DNA of 64,000 nucleotides, taken from Mycogone perniciosa. Lineage: Eukaryota > Ascomycota > Sordariomycetes > Hypocreales > Hypocreaceae. The stretch spans positions 186,001 through 250,000 of the forward strand of contig JAOALB010000033.1 of the NCBI GenBank assembly GCA_025331125.1. The letters are read 5' to 3'. The position numbers and the translations under genes were made by a program. Shown here piece by piece: positions 11,697 to 23,299 of the stretch. Every line of letters begins with the position of its first letter. Positions within the stretch are counted from its first letter, which is position 1. The notes beneath the pieces are model-generated. The model was not told the origin of the DNA, did not search any database, and saw only the letters and a program-made list of their open reading frames with translations.

Positions 11697-13269
11697 ATGC
11701 CGTCGAGTCATGTCGAGGCGGCTCTGACCAACGGTCACGACCCGCAACTGCATCCGCCTCCGGTAACAGGAAAGAAAGCCAAGGGGAAACGAGGAATGGA
11801 TTCGAACGAGGCCTCGCGGCTATTACAGGCCCGCATCTCGCAGCTGGAACAGGATGCCGCTGGAGAGAAGGACCAAGAGTTGGAGATAGGTGCGTAAACA
11901 TTTCCTGCGGCAGAGGCGGACTGACGCTCATGGACATGCATCTAGAGCGGGAAGTGAAACGCGCCAATCGGGATCTCCTCCAGCAGGTATCAAAGATGGA
12001 CGATATGCAGAAGATTGAGCACCTGATGAAGCGCTCGAGCGAGCTTCTGGCCGACATGCGACGATTAGAGAAGGAGAACCAGAAGAACAAGAAGCGAGGA
12101 GATACTCTCCAAAAAGAGCGGGATGCTAGCCGCTCCGAGCTGAGCAAGACGGTGGGGCTTAAAGAGAAGCTGGAGAAACTGTGCCGGGAGCTCCAGAGGG
12201 ACAACAACAAGATGAAGGTCAGCCTCGGTTGCGCGCAAACAAGTCTTGGGTGTTATCTAGCGCGCTGACATCTGGTTGCAGAATGAGAACAAAGAGCTTC
12301 AGGGCACGTTGAAGCGCAACAATACGGCCTGGGACGAGAAGTTTGCCTCATTGTTATCAAAACTGGAGGGGTATCAGGAAGAGAAAGATACGCCAAAGAA
12401 ACAAGTGGTTGACATGGAAGTGGATGAACTGTAAGAATCACACACAGGGCGGATCTGTCCCCGACATCACATGCTGACTGCCCTGCTCTAGTTTTCGGGT
12501 CCGTTTCAAGTCCTTCATTGAGCAATACGAGCTTCGTGAACTGCATTTCCACTCTCTCATGCGAACTAAAGAGCTGGAAGTGCAGTATCATTTAGCACGC
12601 TATGAACGAGAGAAGAAAAGTGCCGAGTCTGAATCAGGCAAGGCCCGTCACTTGCAAACACAAGTCCAAGCCTTTACCAAGACGGAGACTGAGCTGAGAA
12701 ACCAGCTCAATGTCTACGTGGATAAATTCAAGCAGGCACGTTCTCCACCCCGTTGTTGTTGTTGTTTTATAAGGATCCTATTCTAACACTCTGAGCAGGT
12801 AGAAGATACCCTGAATAATAGCAACGACCTGTTCCTATCATTTCGCAAAGAAATGGAGGACATGTCCAAGAAGGGCAAGCGTTTAGAGAAAGAAAACGAG
12901 GCCCTGAAGCGGCAGAAGGAGGCCACAGCCGCAAATATCATCCACATGGCGGAAGAGCGACAAGAGTGGAAGCGGAAGACAGAGGCCTCTGACAAGAAGA
13001 ATGAGAAGCTTATGAGCATCATTCAACAAATGCAACAACAGGGACGTAAGATCCCGCCTGGTATGGCGAGTACGGTGGAGAGCTGCTACGCGGACAATCA
13101 CGGAGGCGGCGAGGGTGACGAGAGCGACTACTCGGATGAGGAGGGGGAGGAGGAAGAACTTAGTGAGTTCGATGACGATACGGAGGAAGAGCCTCAGCCG
13201 AGTGAACAGGCACCGCCAGTTCCGTACGGCCCAGAACGCCCACCTCAGCCAACCACCAACGGGCATTAG
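11697..13269 (+). CDS. Taxilin-family coiled-coil protein
   Basis: Taxilins are long coiled-coil proteins that bind syntaxins or the nascent-polypeptide complex; the fungal role is not well fixed. Five exons (11697-11889, 11946-12217, 12282-12430, 12492-12735, 12799-13269) give 442 residues. An N-terminal Lys-rich stretch is followed by an almost unbroken heptad region (about 45-350) with the taxilin blocks KLEKLCRELQRDNN, FRVRFKSFIEQYELRE and YVDKFKQVEDTLNNSNDLF. The tail is acidic (DYSDEEGEEEEL...) and Pro-rich, ending NGH. The last intron (12736-12798) appears to begin with GC (CAG|GCACGT) and has a CTAAC branch site; a GT alternative four bases downstream would need a weaker donor and a shifted acceptor, changing VEDTL to AQDTL. 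An open frame continues in phase after the TAG (see the next entry). Confidence 0.9.
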
Positions 13270-13524
13270 GAGGCCGCGAGTTTGGATTTGGCTGGGTTCA
13301 CGGTTCCGGAATCAATCAGGGGGGAGTTCAACATGCCAATGAATGAGATCCTGCCCTGGATGGTAAAAAACCTAAGGGACGAGCCGTGTCTGCCTCTCCT
13401 GATGGGCATAAGCATGGACAGAGTCTTGCCGGCAGGGGTACCGCGGCCAGACTTTACCGCCATGTCGCCAGAGGAGCGCGAAAGAACCTTCTGGGACTTG
13501 GTCAAGCGGCTTCAGGGAGATTGA
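13270..13524 (+). CDS. Unexplained open frame in phase after the taxilin stop
   Basis: Directly after the taxilin TAG, in the same frame, 84 sense codons run to a TGA at 13522. The first ATG in it is at 13333 (context CAACATGCC), giving a 63-residue product if used alone. The encoded sequence does not look like random translation: it has PRPDFTAMSPEERERTFW and ends in an amphipathic WDLVKRLQGD, with balanced composition and no low complexity. I do not recognise the family. Options are a separate small gene, a stop-readthrough or alternatively spliced tail of the taxilin (a weak GTTCCG donor at 13219 with the AG of the TAG as acceptor keeps phase), a remnant of another gene, or chance. The TAG is followed by GAG, which is not a known strong readthrough context. 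Confidence 0.35.
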   Translation, partial: EAASLDLAGFTVPESIRGEFNMPMNEILPWMVKNLRDEPCLPLLMGISMDRVLPAGVPRPDFTAMSPEERERTFWDLVKRLQGD

Positions 13525-14011
13525 CCACCGTTGTAAGTCTTTTTCGTTTTAACACTATTACTACCTCCCTGTCTGAGGAGGAAAGGAGCTGTGGAACCAT
13601 TGTTTCACTGTGTACGGAGTAGCTGTATCTGCATACGTACTGTCTGTCAACTCACTTCCAGTTAAACCTGTCGTGTTTCGAAGTGACGTACTGCGTGTGA
13701 AATTGCCCTCGTCCTGTGAAATATTTCAGAGACATTGCCTGTATCAAGTCGAATGGCCTGGTCGCGTACTCAATGAACAAAGTGGTCCGTCTTGGCTTGG
13801 GTTGAGTCTCGGGCAAATGCAACGCCGAAGCGCCGCCTTAGCTCAGCCGCTGTATTATCATTATCTTATCTCATCAACAAAGAGCTTACGGAGTACTCCG
13901 TACTACACAGAACACTCTGGCCTCCCACGTAATACGTCAACACCACATCTCACATTCATCGCTCTGCCAAAGTCCAGCAAGACGTCTTGACGACGTCAAG
14001 CAATCGCCATC
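13525..14011. other. STE24 promoter region
   Basis: This 0.5-kb stretch precedes STE24. It has a TACGGAGTA at 13613 and a perfect 16-bp palindrome at 13887-13902, about 110 bp before the ATG. No gene is seen. Confidence 0.6.
13887..13902. repeat. Perfect 16-bp palindrome TACGGAGTACTCCGTA
   Basis: Two TACGGAGTA words meet head to head, sharing the central TA. This is the most complete member of a word family spread over the window. Confidence 0.9.
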
Positions 14012-15522
14012 ATGGACTTCCTGCAGGTATGTTTACGCGCGCAGATTGGATCCCAATTGGCCTTTCAAACACCCGTTGCATCACACTGTAGATCGCTAAT
14101 AGACCTTCCAGCGCCTGTCGCAGTTCCTGGACCGCCCACTGTTCCCATGGAGAAAGCTCATTCTCGGCTTCTCCGTGGGCCAGTTCGTCTTTGAAACGCT
14201 CCTTACTTTCCGCCAGTATCGTGTCCTCCAGCTAGCCAAGCCGCCCGCCGTCCTCGCCAAAGAAGTTACCCAGGAAACCTTCGACAAGTCGCAAGCCTAT
14301 GGTCGTGCCAAAGCCAAGTTCTCCATCGCCAGCGGCCTCTGGGGCCAGATTGTCAATATCGCCTTTATCCAACTCGACGTCATGCCGAAACTGTGGTCTT
14401 GGACCGGCGACCTGCTGCTCAAGTGGGCGCCCGCGCGCTTCTCTGGCGAAATCTCCCATTCGATTGTCTTTGTCTTTGCCTTTATGCTCATCCAGCAAGT
14501 CCTGAGCCTGCCGACTCGTGTGTACAGCACGTTCGTTCTAGAGGAGAAGTTTGGCTTTAATAAGCAGACGCCCGGACTGTTCATCTCTGACATGATCAAG
14601 ACTAATCTCCTGACTGCCGTTCTGATGCCCCCGATCCTCGCTGGTTTCCTCAAGATCATCCAGAAGACCGGCAACCAGTTTGTCTTCTACCTATGGGTCT
14701 TTGCCGCTGCTCTTCAACTTCTGATGACCACTCTCTACCCCACCTTTATTCAGCCCCTGTTCAACAAACTGTCCCCTCTCGAGGATGGGGAGCTCAAGAC
14801 CAAGGTTGAGGAGTTGGCTGCTCGATTCAAGTTCCCCCTGAGTGAGCTTTATGTCATCGACGGTAGCAAGCGCAGCGCACACTCGAACGCATTCTTTTAT
14901 GGACTACCCTGGAAGAAACACATTGTCATCTATGATACCTTGCTAGAGAAGAGCGAACCCCAGGAGGTTCTTGCTATCCTGGCCCATGAGCTCGGTCACT
15001 GGAAGCTGGGCCACACCACTAGTCTCTTTGGCATCTCCCAGGTATGTAGTAGCTTGGTGCACCACCTCATGATCTCCTTCTAACAAACATCTCCAGGCCC
15101 ATCTTCTCTACGTCTTTAGCCTCTTCTCCGTCTTCATAAACAATCGCTCTCTGTACGCCTCCTTTGGCTTCCACAACCAACACCCCATCATCATCGGCTT
15201 CCTCCTCTTCTCCGATGCCCTCTCCCCCATGGACACCGTCATCCAGTTCCTTCTGCACATTGTCTCTCGCAAATTCGAATTCGAGGCCGACGCTTTCGCC
15301 TTGGGCCTCGGCTTGCGCACTGAGCTGTCCCGGTCCCTCATCAAGCTTCACGTTCAGAACCTTAGCTCCATGGACGCCGATTGGATGTATGCGAGCTACC
15401 ACTTCTCCCACCCTCACCTTTCGGAGCGTCTCAAGGCTCTGGATTGGAAGGGTGAGCATGCTGTTACGAGTGAAAAGGAGAAGGAGGGTGTTGTTAAGGC
15501 GAGTGGTCGTGATGAGTTGTAA
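14012..15522 (+). CDS. STE24: CaaX prenyl protease 1 (Ste24/FACE-1)
   Basis: This integral ER-membrane zinc metalloprotease (M48A) removes the -aaX tripeptide from farnesylated proteins, in fungi including a-factor-type pheromone. Three exons (14012-14026, 14112-15041, 15097-15522) give 456 residues, the usual Ste24 length. The first exon has only five codons (MDFLQ) and a strong GTATGT donor; this start is needed because the downstream frame then reads RLSQFLDRPLFPWRKLILGFSVGQFVFE, the normal Ste24 N-terminus. The zinc motif HELGH is at 297-301 and a probable third ligand lies in EFEADAFA near 376. Several hydrophobic segments are visible (about 20-40, 80-100, 125-145, 185-215, 315-330, 345-370). 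The gene is convergent with the M16 peptidase gene and only 308 bp from it. Confidence 0.97.
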
Positions 15523-15830
15523 GAGATGGAAGGGAAGAAAAGCAAAAGAGTAGACACAGATACTCTGATGTATCTATAGATAAGACTCGCTCTAATTCGG
15601 GGTAAAGTGATGGACGCAAGGAATTGGATCTAGCTGTCCTAGATTTGGCGAGAGCCATGGAAAGCGGTGCTTGAGTGTGTTCCCGGTAATCAAATAAAGT
15701 CGTTGAAACGAAGACGAAATCTGAGATCATCTATTCAACCGTCACTTGTCTATGAGTCTACAAGGAACTCACGATTTTCTACGGCTCTTTGTTGACGCCA
15801 CCCTCACGGCGTTCCAAAGACAGGAAACCT
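15523..15830. other. Convergent intergenic region, STE24 / M16 peptidase
   Basis: This 308-bp space between two stop codons holds AATAAA-like words (near 15694) and nothing else that I can support. Confidence 0.6.
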
Positions 15831-18800
15831 CTAATCCTCTTCATCCTCCTCGCTGCCCTCCTCGTCATCATCCGTGTATTCTTCTCCATCCTCTTCCTCG
15901 TCATCTTCCTCGTCTTCATCATCCTCATCATCGCCGGCCTCCAGACCGTAGTCATCGTGGAAGTGGCTAAGCTCGTGCGTCTGAACCTTGTAGCCCATTC
16001 CATTGAATGCCGTCTCAATTCCCTACAAGAAGTTAGCAACCAGGCAATATTTGTGATGAGGGAAAATAAGAAATGAACATACCTCTTGCATAAGTTTGGC
16101 ACAAGTGATCACGACATTGCTCTTACCTGGCTCAAAGCAAGGTAGAATAATATCCTTCAAGGTCTTCTTGATCTCATCCCTCGTCACTTCTCTGACACGC
16201 TTCAAGACATCCTTACTCCAGTCCTGGGGCAGTCCCTTCATAACGCTCAGCACAAAGTTCTGCTGTGCGGCGTTGGGCATGGTAGCTTGTTCGTCAGCGA
16301 ACATGACCACAATCTGGCTGATGGTTCCCTCCAGGAGGTGCTTGTCAATCTCAACCTCTCCGTCGGCAATCTTTCTAATTGCATCCCGTGAAGCAATGAT
16401 AGCCTTGGATGCGTCTGGCGACCGGTAGACTCGGTATGACAGGACTCCAGACTCGGGATTTCGCGAGAAGAAAGAGCCATAAGCATATCCAGCACCTCGG
16501 ACAGCGTTCCACAGGGGACCCTCAACGGTTTCCAGGTACCCGATGGCAACCATAATCGACGGCAATCTGGGGTCTGCGAGCGAATGGATGCCAGTAGCAG
16601 TGCTCACGGAGAAGGAGCTGTCAAGAGCAGTCATGGGGATAATCGTCGCACCGACCGAGCCAGGATTCCTGCCTTCATCATTCAACAGACTGGTCAGCTT
16701 AGGGATAGGAACCATCGACTCCTTCTGAGTGCCCAGAGCCTCGGAGAGTGCATCCCAAGTAGTGATCTGATTGGGAAGTTTGGCCAAATTGGCTGCGACC
16801 AAAATCCGCAAGTTGTCAAACGTAAAGAGAGACGACCGGATGGTATTGAACCATTCGACAACCTTTTCAGGCTCGTTTTTCAGAAGCTTCTTGATGCGCT
16901 TGAGATAAACAGCTTTGACAAGGACACGCTTAGCAACGGCAAGAGACGACTTATCCATATGGATAGCAGTGTCCACTTCACCCGCCATGGAGCGTCCGTC
17001 ACGCTTCGATTCAGGGATATCGGCCAGAGCCTTCATGACTGCAGCCTTGATCCGCACGGGATCGAAGACAGAGTCAAACATCATGGTTCGGAGCCAATCA
17101 ACTGCTGCGGTATACTTTTCTGGTTCTGTTTGGAACTGAATCACAATTCCATCCGCATCGCCGAGCTGTCGCGAAGAACCGATGTCATATCCAATGCTGT
17201 CTCTTTCAAGCTCCATGACCACTTGTTCGAAGTTGATCTGTTTTCCGTCACGCACAATATGGGTATTGAAAAAGTTGTCACTGAAGATGGACATGAGTGG
17301 CTTCAGCTCGACGGGCACTTGAGATGTACCGATGTGGAGGGTGATGTGAACAAAGTTGGTCGGAACGTCCTCGAACTGAATGAAAAGTGGCAATTTTCCT
17401 TGGGGTGCAGCATCGATAATTTTTTGAGCAGTTCCAGAGCCGAGACCAATAGATTTAGCATGTCCGGATCGAGCAGTATCGGATTCAATAAAGTGAATGG
17501 ACTCAGTTCCAGGGACTGGCCACTGGTCGATGACTTCAGCAGGAATAGGTTCATCGTTCTTCTTTTTCGCGTCCCCGAGTCTCTTGGCAAGCTTCTCTAA
17601 TCCCTCAGTACCAAGATCCTCTTTCCGCTTAGCGATTCGGGCTTCATGATCGCTCTTCATCTTGACGGCGAGCTCGAGGGACGGCCTGCCCAGAACAGAA
17701 ACGTGGTGTGCGTCGGCCATCCATTTGTTGAGGAAAGCGCGCCACTCTTCATCCGACCACTTCTCAAGAACTTCGTATTCCCTTAAAGTAGAAAGGTGTT
17801 TGAGTGTTGAGCCATCACGTTCACCAAAGAGGTAGTCGGTGATGATGTTAGTAGAGTAAAATGATTCCGAGGTCTCAGCGTGATACTTGACCTGTCGTTT
17901 CTCTCTTCGGATGCACTCTCTCATATATTCCATATCCATGGGCTTCGACACAACATCCTTCAAAATCTCGAATAGACGCTTCTCCACAAACTCGAGCTTC
18001 TCGGTGGCAACGCCAGTGGGCTGCAGCCAGATGACAGAGTTCGGCCGAGACTCCCACCAATAGGTAATGGAGCTTGCAAGCTCCTCTCGCTCAACGAGTG
18101 TATTCTCGAGGATGGAGACAGAGGAGCCACAGAGATATGTCAGCAAGATATTGAGGGCCGAAGTAGCAATGAGATCAGTGCAGTTGGGGCCGAAGAAACC
18201 GATGAGAATTTCACCAACAGATTCATCTTCTTCGGGGAACTCGGCTGTTGTAACAATGGTCTCCTTGAGAGCAGGTGGTTGGGCAGAGTCGAGCCATGGC
18301 CTAAATGAATGAGAGGTGTCAGTTGAATGACTGCAGAGGTGATATAGAATTTAAAAGAACACCTACCTCTTGAAAGGGGTCTCGAGCGAAGGAATATCAT
18401 CCTTGATGCTCTCTTCAAACTCGTCCATGATTTCCAAAAGGTTTTCGTGATCTGTCTCGCCGACAATGACCACACAGAGGTTGCGCGGCTGATACATGTC
18501 ACGATGGAACTGTCGAATTCGTTCTGGTGTCAGGACCCGCAGAGCCTCTGTCATGCCTCCAGTTTCGTAACGGAAACCGACATTCTCAGGGTATAAGAGC
18601 CGACGGGCCTTCAAGTCCATGATCTCGGTGCTGCGATTTTCCACCGCTTGCATCTCCGAGTAGACTACGCCAGCATCATTGCCTTCGCCGTCAATATGCC
18701 AGACCTCTGTAACAATCCCCTCGTCTGTGATTGTTGGCAGAATAACATGCTCCAAGTAGACAGGGAGAATCTGTGCGAAACCCTCCCAACCGGCAGTTTC

Positions 18801-19124
18801 GAGGGTGTAGGCAGTGTGGTCGGTCGCTGTCCAGGCGTTCGTGCCCGAGTATGCACGGGATGAAAGCTTGTCCAAGAGACCCTTATACTGGTAGTTCTTG
18901 GAGCCCATGAACACCAGGTGCTCAAGGGTATGTGGCGCACCAGAGTCATCGAAGATTTCGGTCGCCAGGGTAAAGTAACCGTTGACCTTTGGTCCCTTGC
19001 GATCGGCGACTACGACCTGCATGCCACTCCGTTCAGAGACATACTGGGTGATGGTGCAAGGAGCATAATCAGTCTCGAAGCTCTGGATCTTGCGGAAACG
19101 CGACGTGAGCTTCTGGGAAGGCAT
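15831..19124 (-). CDS. SDD3: M16 zinc metallopeptidase, SDD3/YOL098C type
   Basis: This insulinase-family metallopeptidase has a predicted cytosolic location; the substrate is unknown in fungi. Three exons on the minus strand (19124-18367, 18300-16083, 16022-15831) give 1055 residues, close to yeast YOL098C. The introns are 66 and 60 nt with GTAGGT and GTATGT donors. The inverted zinc motif HTLEH is at 65-69 in DDSGAPHTLEHLVFMGS, and the downstream acidic ligand should lie in the MQAVENRSTEIMD block (about 160). There is no presequence-like N-terminus, which separates it from CYM1. The last exon encodes a 192-nt tail that is strongly acidic (DDEDDEDEED...). An antisense frame of 338 codons across it is a codon-bias shadow. 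The gene is divergent from the ZW10 gene. Confidence 0.93.
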
Positions 19125-20509
19125 TTTGGACTGTTGGAGGAAGTCAAGCCTTCGAAACAGGCTAATGAGATGTTAGCAGAACGAAGAAGATAGATGACTT
19201 GTAGGTCCTCGGTTAGGCCAAGCGGAGAAGATGGAACATGACGAGGTTACAACTTTAGTTATGTGCCCAATAAAACATAAGACCATCCATTACATCCTTG
19301 TGAAAGCATGAAACCGGGGTTTAGGTGGTGGCTCAAGTGGTGAAACAAAGGGAGAAGCACATGGGGTTGGCGCAAGGGGACAGGCGTTCAAGGCAAGCTA
19401 GAAATGTCTAGCAGAAGAAAACTGACTTGGAAACAAAGCCCTTTAGAAGATCATCGCCATTCCTTTCACCTAGGAGGAAGAAATATAAGGCAATACTCAG
19501 GGGGGCAATTATCACTGCCCCCAGTGGCGATACCCATTTTCCCCATCTCATGAAGACAGATCTCTCGCCCAGCCGTCGATGCAAGGAACTCAATCACTGT
19601 ATCAGATGTTGGGGATAAAATCGGGCAGCTGAACTCGATGAGCCACTCCTCATGAACGTCGGGGCGCCAGGAACAGGGGTTCAGTCATTAGGGCAGCGAG
19701 AGAGGAAGACGTGGATTTGGGGGCATGATGTATATATAGCAACCAGAGAGGGCAGAAACGACTCACCGAGCAAGTCCCGAGCCAGATAATAGAAACACAG
19801 TGCAGCGTTTGCCGAGGAGTGACAGCTGAACAAATGAGAGCAAATCAGGGCTCGCTGATCAGCAGGAGTTTAGAAGACGAGATATGGGCTGTCCAAATGG
19901 CCAAAATATTACCCCGCTATGCAGGGCGAGACGATCGAGGCGATAGACGACAGCGCCTCTCAACTCAAAAGGCAGATGCTGATGAAAGGTTGAAAAAGCG
20001 ACAGTGTGTCTGACGGGATGGCTTTTAAGAACCTCAACGTCCTTTGTCCTTTATTTGTTTGCTCTATCCCTCATCCAACAGGGAACAATAGCAAACCCCT
20101 AGCCTTCACAATGGCATCGACCCCTCCACACGTTTTACTTCTTGGTGGAGTGGCGCACACTGCGTTTTTCGCAGCCACAGCGGGGCACTCACGCTAGCGG
20201 CTAAACGCTGTTAACGCGTCTAAGCGCTAATCCCACCCTAGTGATGTGGCTGTGCTGGTGTCAACAGCTGGTGGCCAGCAATGACCTCAGCGTCCCAAAG
20301 TTGCCAGCTTGTTTGAGCCATCCGCATGTGAACGCATTCTTGAGCCAATTATCCCACACGATGCAACGCAATACGAGTTGAAAGCCCCAAGCATCCGTTG
20401 CCGCGGCTTTGTTCTTTCGTTTTTTTCTACTTGAATCCCTCAAATCAACAAACCGTTCTTTTCTCCGAGCTGAGCTGCGTCCGAAGGCCCGACGGCGCGC
20501 AAACCAACT
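19125..20509. other. Divergent region, M16 peptidase / ZW10
   Basis: This 1.4-kb stretch without a gene holds both promoters. About 300 bp before the ZW10 start, 20190-20230 packs CGCTAGCG, GTTAAC, ACGCGT and AGCGCT into about 40 bp. A GCCAAT word (ATTGG complement) occurs near 20344. Confidence 0.6.
20190..20230. promoter_or_regulatory. Cluster of short palindromes including ACGCGT
   Basis: CGCTAGCG (20192-20199), GTTAAC (20210-20215), ACGCGT (20214-20219) and AGCGCT (20223-20228) lie together. ACGCGT is the MluI cell-cycle box core bound by MBF in yeasts; a role here is only a suggestion. Confidence 0.3.
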
Positions 20510-23299
20510 ATGGCAGCACTCACAGAGTCGCGACAGCTTAGCGATGCTATTCTAGCATTCTCCCTGGATAAGCGGTTCCCGGAGGACATAGATTGGCTGC
20601 CACCGGTCTCGGAGACCGACCTAAACCCTGCCATTGAGGCTCTGGGCAAGTCCAAAGCGGAACTCGAGGTACGAGAGCCATAGAGTAATAGCTCAGGGGC
20701 CATATTCTTACAGAATTCAAAGGCAAGGATACATACAATAAACGAAGAAACAAAGGACGATGTTAGCTCCTGGGTCAAGACGGCAAAGACACTTCAAGAG
20801 GACATCATAAGATCCAAGGCTATTGCGAATGATATCATACGCCAGTCCGAAGCCCCTGATGTCTCCGGCGAAGCAATACAAGACGCAGAAGAGAAGGTGG
20901 AGTTCCTGAAGCGTGAAGTTCAATACAGCCAGCAACTGCACGAGGTCTTGGCGGGGATACAGTACGTGAATCAGCTTCTCAGTGAGGTCGAACAGGCGAG
21001 CAAGGAGCGCCGCATTCTCGACTCACTACGACTCTTGGAAAGTAGGTTCAACTCACGACTACACAACAAGAAATCCGTCTCGCTGACTCAATGAAAGAAT
21101 CATGGACTGCCCTGGATGAGGTTGGGGTTAGCAAGACAACGCGGATAATGAGGCTCATGGACCTGAGGGCCTTTGAGCTAAAATCATATGTTCATGAGGT
21201 ATTCAATCACGTATGGAAGGCGCTTGTACAAGTCGACATGGATTCTGGGAGATTGGCCATATACAATGTACACCATGGTAAGTAAGGGATGATTCCTGCC
21301 AGCGTGAAACTCTATTAACGATATCAAGACGAACAAATGAGTTTGACCGACGCCGTCGTTGGACTCAAGGCCTACAAAGAGGTGGACGAGCGCATGGAAC
21401 AGTTATGGCGCAGCTTGGATGCGGCTATTGTGTTACCTCGAATGGATACCAAGAGATCTGCGACTCCCGGAATCGAGGTAGAAGCGGATGTGCTTCAGCT
21501 CTCCGGATCCACTGACAACTCCGCCCATACACTGCTTTCCGACCTTGAGAAAGTTGTTACTTTCGTTGCACAAAAGCTGCCGGCAGACCTCCTCCAGCCA
21601 TTGTGCACCGTCATGATGGCTGACATCGTCCCCAGGCTCATTCAAGAGTGGCTTAATCCTGCTATACCATCGGGGCTAAGAGATATGGATAAATTCCAGT
21701 CATTAATTGCAAAGACTACAGACTTTTGCGAAGTACTGCAAGAGAGTGGATATACCGGCTTCCGAGAGCTCGAGGAGTGGGCTGACAAAGCACCAATGAT
21801 ATGGCTTGAGAAGTGTAGGGAGACATCTCTTGATACTGTCAGGAGCAAACTTGCTCGTGGAATCGGACAGGCAAAGCGTGTCGAGAAGATCGAAAAGCAA
21901 ATGGTTTCTATTGCTGAGGGCAAGGAGCTGTCAACCACAGGGGCTGGGGCTACAGCGGATACCAACGACTGGGGTGATGACTGGGGTGATGCTTGGGATG
22001 ACGACAAAGATCAAGGAAACGATGAATCAGCCCGGACGGCCAATGACAAAAGTAAGGCAACTGAAAGTGACGATGACGATGGTGCAGATGCCTGGGGTTG
22101 GGACGATAATGAAGATGCCAATGACGCCGCTGAGGAACCGAAAACCATCGAAGTCGCAGACGATGATGACGGTGCTGATGCATGGGGTTGGGGTGATGAT
22201 GGGGATGCCCCTGAACCAGAGGCTTCATTAGCTCCGGCTGCATCTGTTAGCCCGGCTTCTCCGAAGAAATCGTCTAAAAAGACCCGAAAAGAGGAGACAA
22301 GGGAGTTGATCTTCAAGGAGACATACGACATTTCATCGATGCCAGAACCGGTTCTTGAGCTCATCTTTGTCATCTTGGAAGACGGTGCAACCCTGACAAA
22401 GGATGGTGGTGAGTACAGTCTAGTGGCTGCAACAGCGCCAGGCCTCTTCAGCTTGCCCACCTTTGTGTTGGCACTTTTCAGAGCAATCTCTCCACATTAC
22501 TATTCTCTAGGTGTTGGGGGCAATATGTGTGTGGATCCCTTTTTTTCGAATTCTTAAGTGCTAACATATCCGCAGGTTTCTGTACAACGATGCGATGTAC
22601 CTTGCTGAGAAGCTGTCAGACTTTTCGTCCACGTGGAAACAACGTGAGGACTTGACGCCTCGCGCACGCAACATGCTTCGTCTAGACAACGACGTCAAGA
22701 CGCTACAGAGCTTTGCAAATCGCAGTTATGCCAATGAAATGAATATCCAGAAGACGGTGCTCCAGGACCTTCTCGGCGGGTCGCAAAACGTCATGCAGCA
22801 GGATGAAAAGGAGGCTTCCGTCGAGGCTGGAACAGCTCGCATCAGGACAATGGCTGACACATGGGAGCCCATTCTCAGGCGGTCGGTTTGGTCCCAAGCT
22901 ATCGGCTCGCTCGCTGATTCCCTCGCTTCACGACTCATCTCGGATGTCCTAGAGATGTCATCCATTGGGCAAGAAGAGGCCTACAGCATCGCCAAGCTCA
23001 TCGCCTCAGCGACAGAGCTAGACGATTTATTCCTCCCCAGCAAGCTTAGTGGCACCGCGCCCGCACAGAACGAGGTTCCCACGACGGCGCAATATGCGCC
23101 AAATTGGCTGCGTCTGAAGTACCTTAGTGAGGTGCTGCAGAGCAACCTCAACGAGGTCAAGTTCCTGTGGTGCGATAGCGAGCTGGGTTTGTACTTTACT
23201 GTGGATGAGGTGGTTGATTTGATAAACGCCAGCTTCGAGGATAATGCCAGGACGAGGGAAACCATCAAGGAGATTCAGTCAAGGCCGCGTCAGACATGA
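20510..23299 (+). CDS. ZW10: ZW10/Dsl1-family tethering protein
   Basis: Members of this family tether COPI vesicles at the ER (Dsl1/NRZ complex); in animals ZW10 also serves the kinetochore. Five exons (20510-20668, 20714-21041, 21098-21277, 21329-22526, 22576-23299) give 862 residues; the introns are 45-56 nt and their branch sites look normal. The N-terminal half is helical with coiled-coil character (EEKVEFLKREVQYSQQLHEVL), the C-terminal part has the family block MFLYNDAMYLAEKL, and the end is KEIQSRPRQT. Between about 433 and 520 sits a disordered acidic loop with repeated Trp motifs (DWGDDWGDAWDDD; DDDDGADAWGW occurs twice). Such a Trp-bearing acidic loop is known in yeast Dsl1, where it binds coatomer, so a vesicle-tethering role is favoured. 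RINT1/Tip20 or Sec39 partners are not in the window. Confidence 0.88.

Noticed and set aside
16584..17600. 338-codon plus-strand frame over the M16 peptidase
   Set aside because: Antisense shadow of a conserved peptidase exon, with no recognisable domain.
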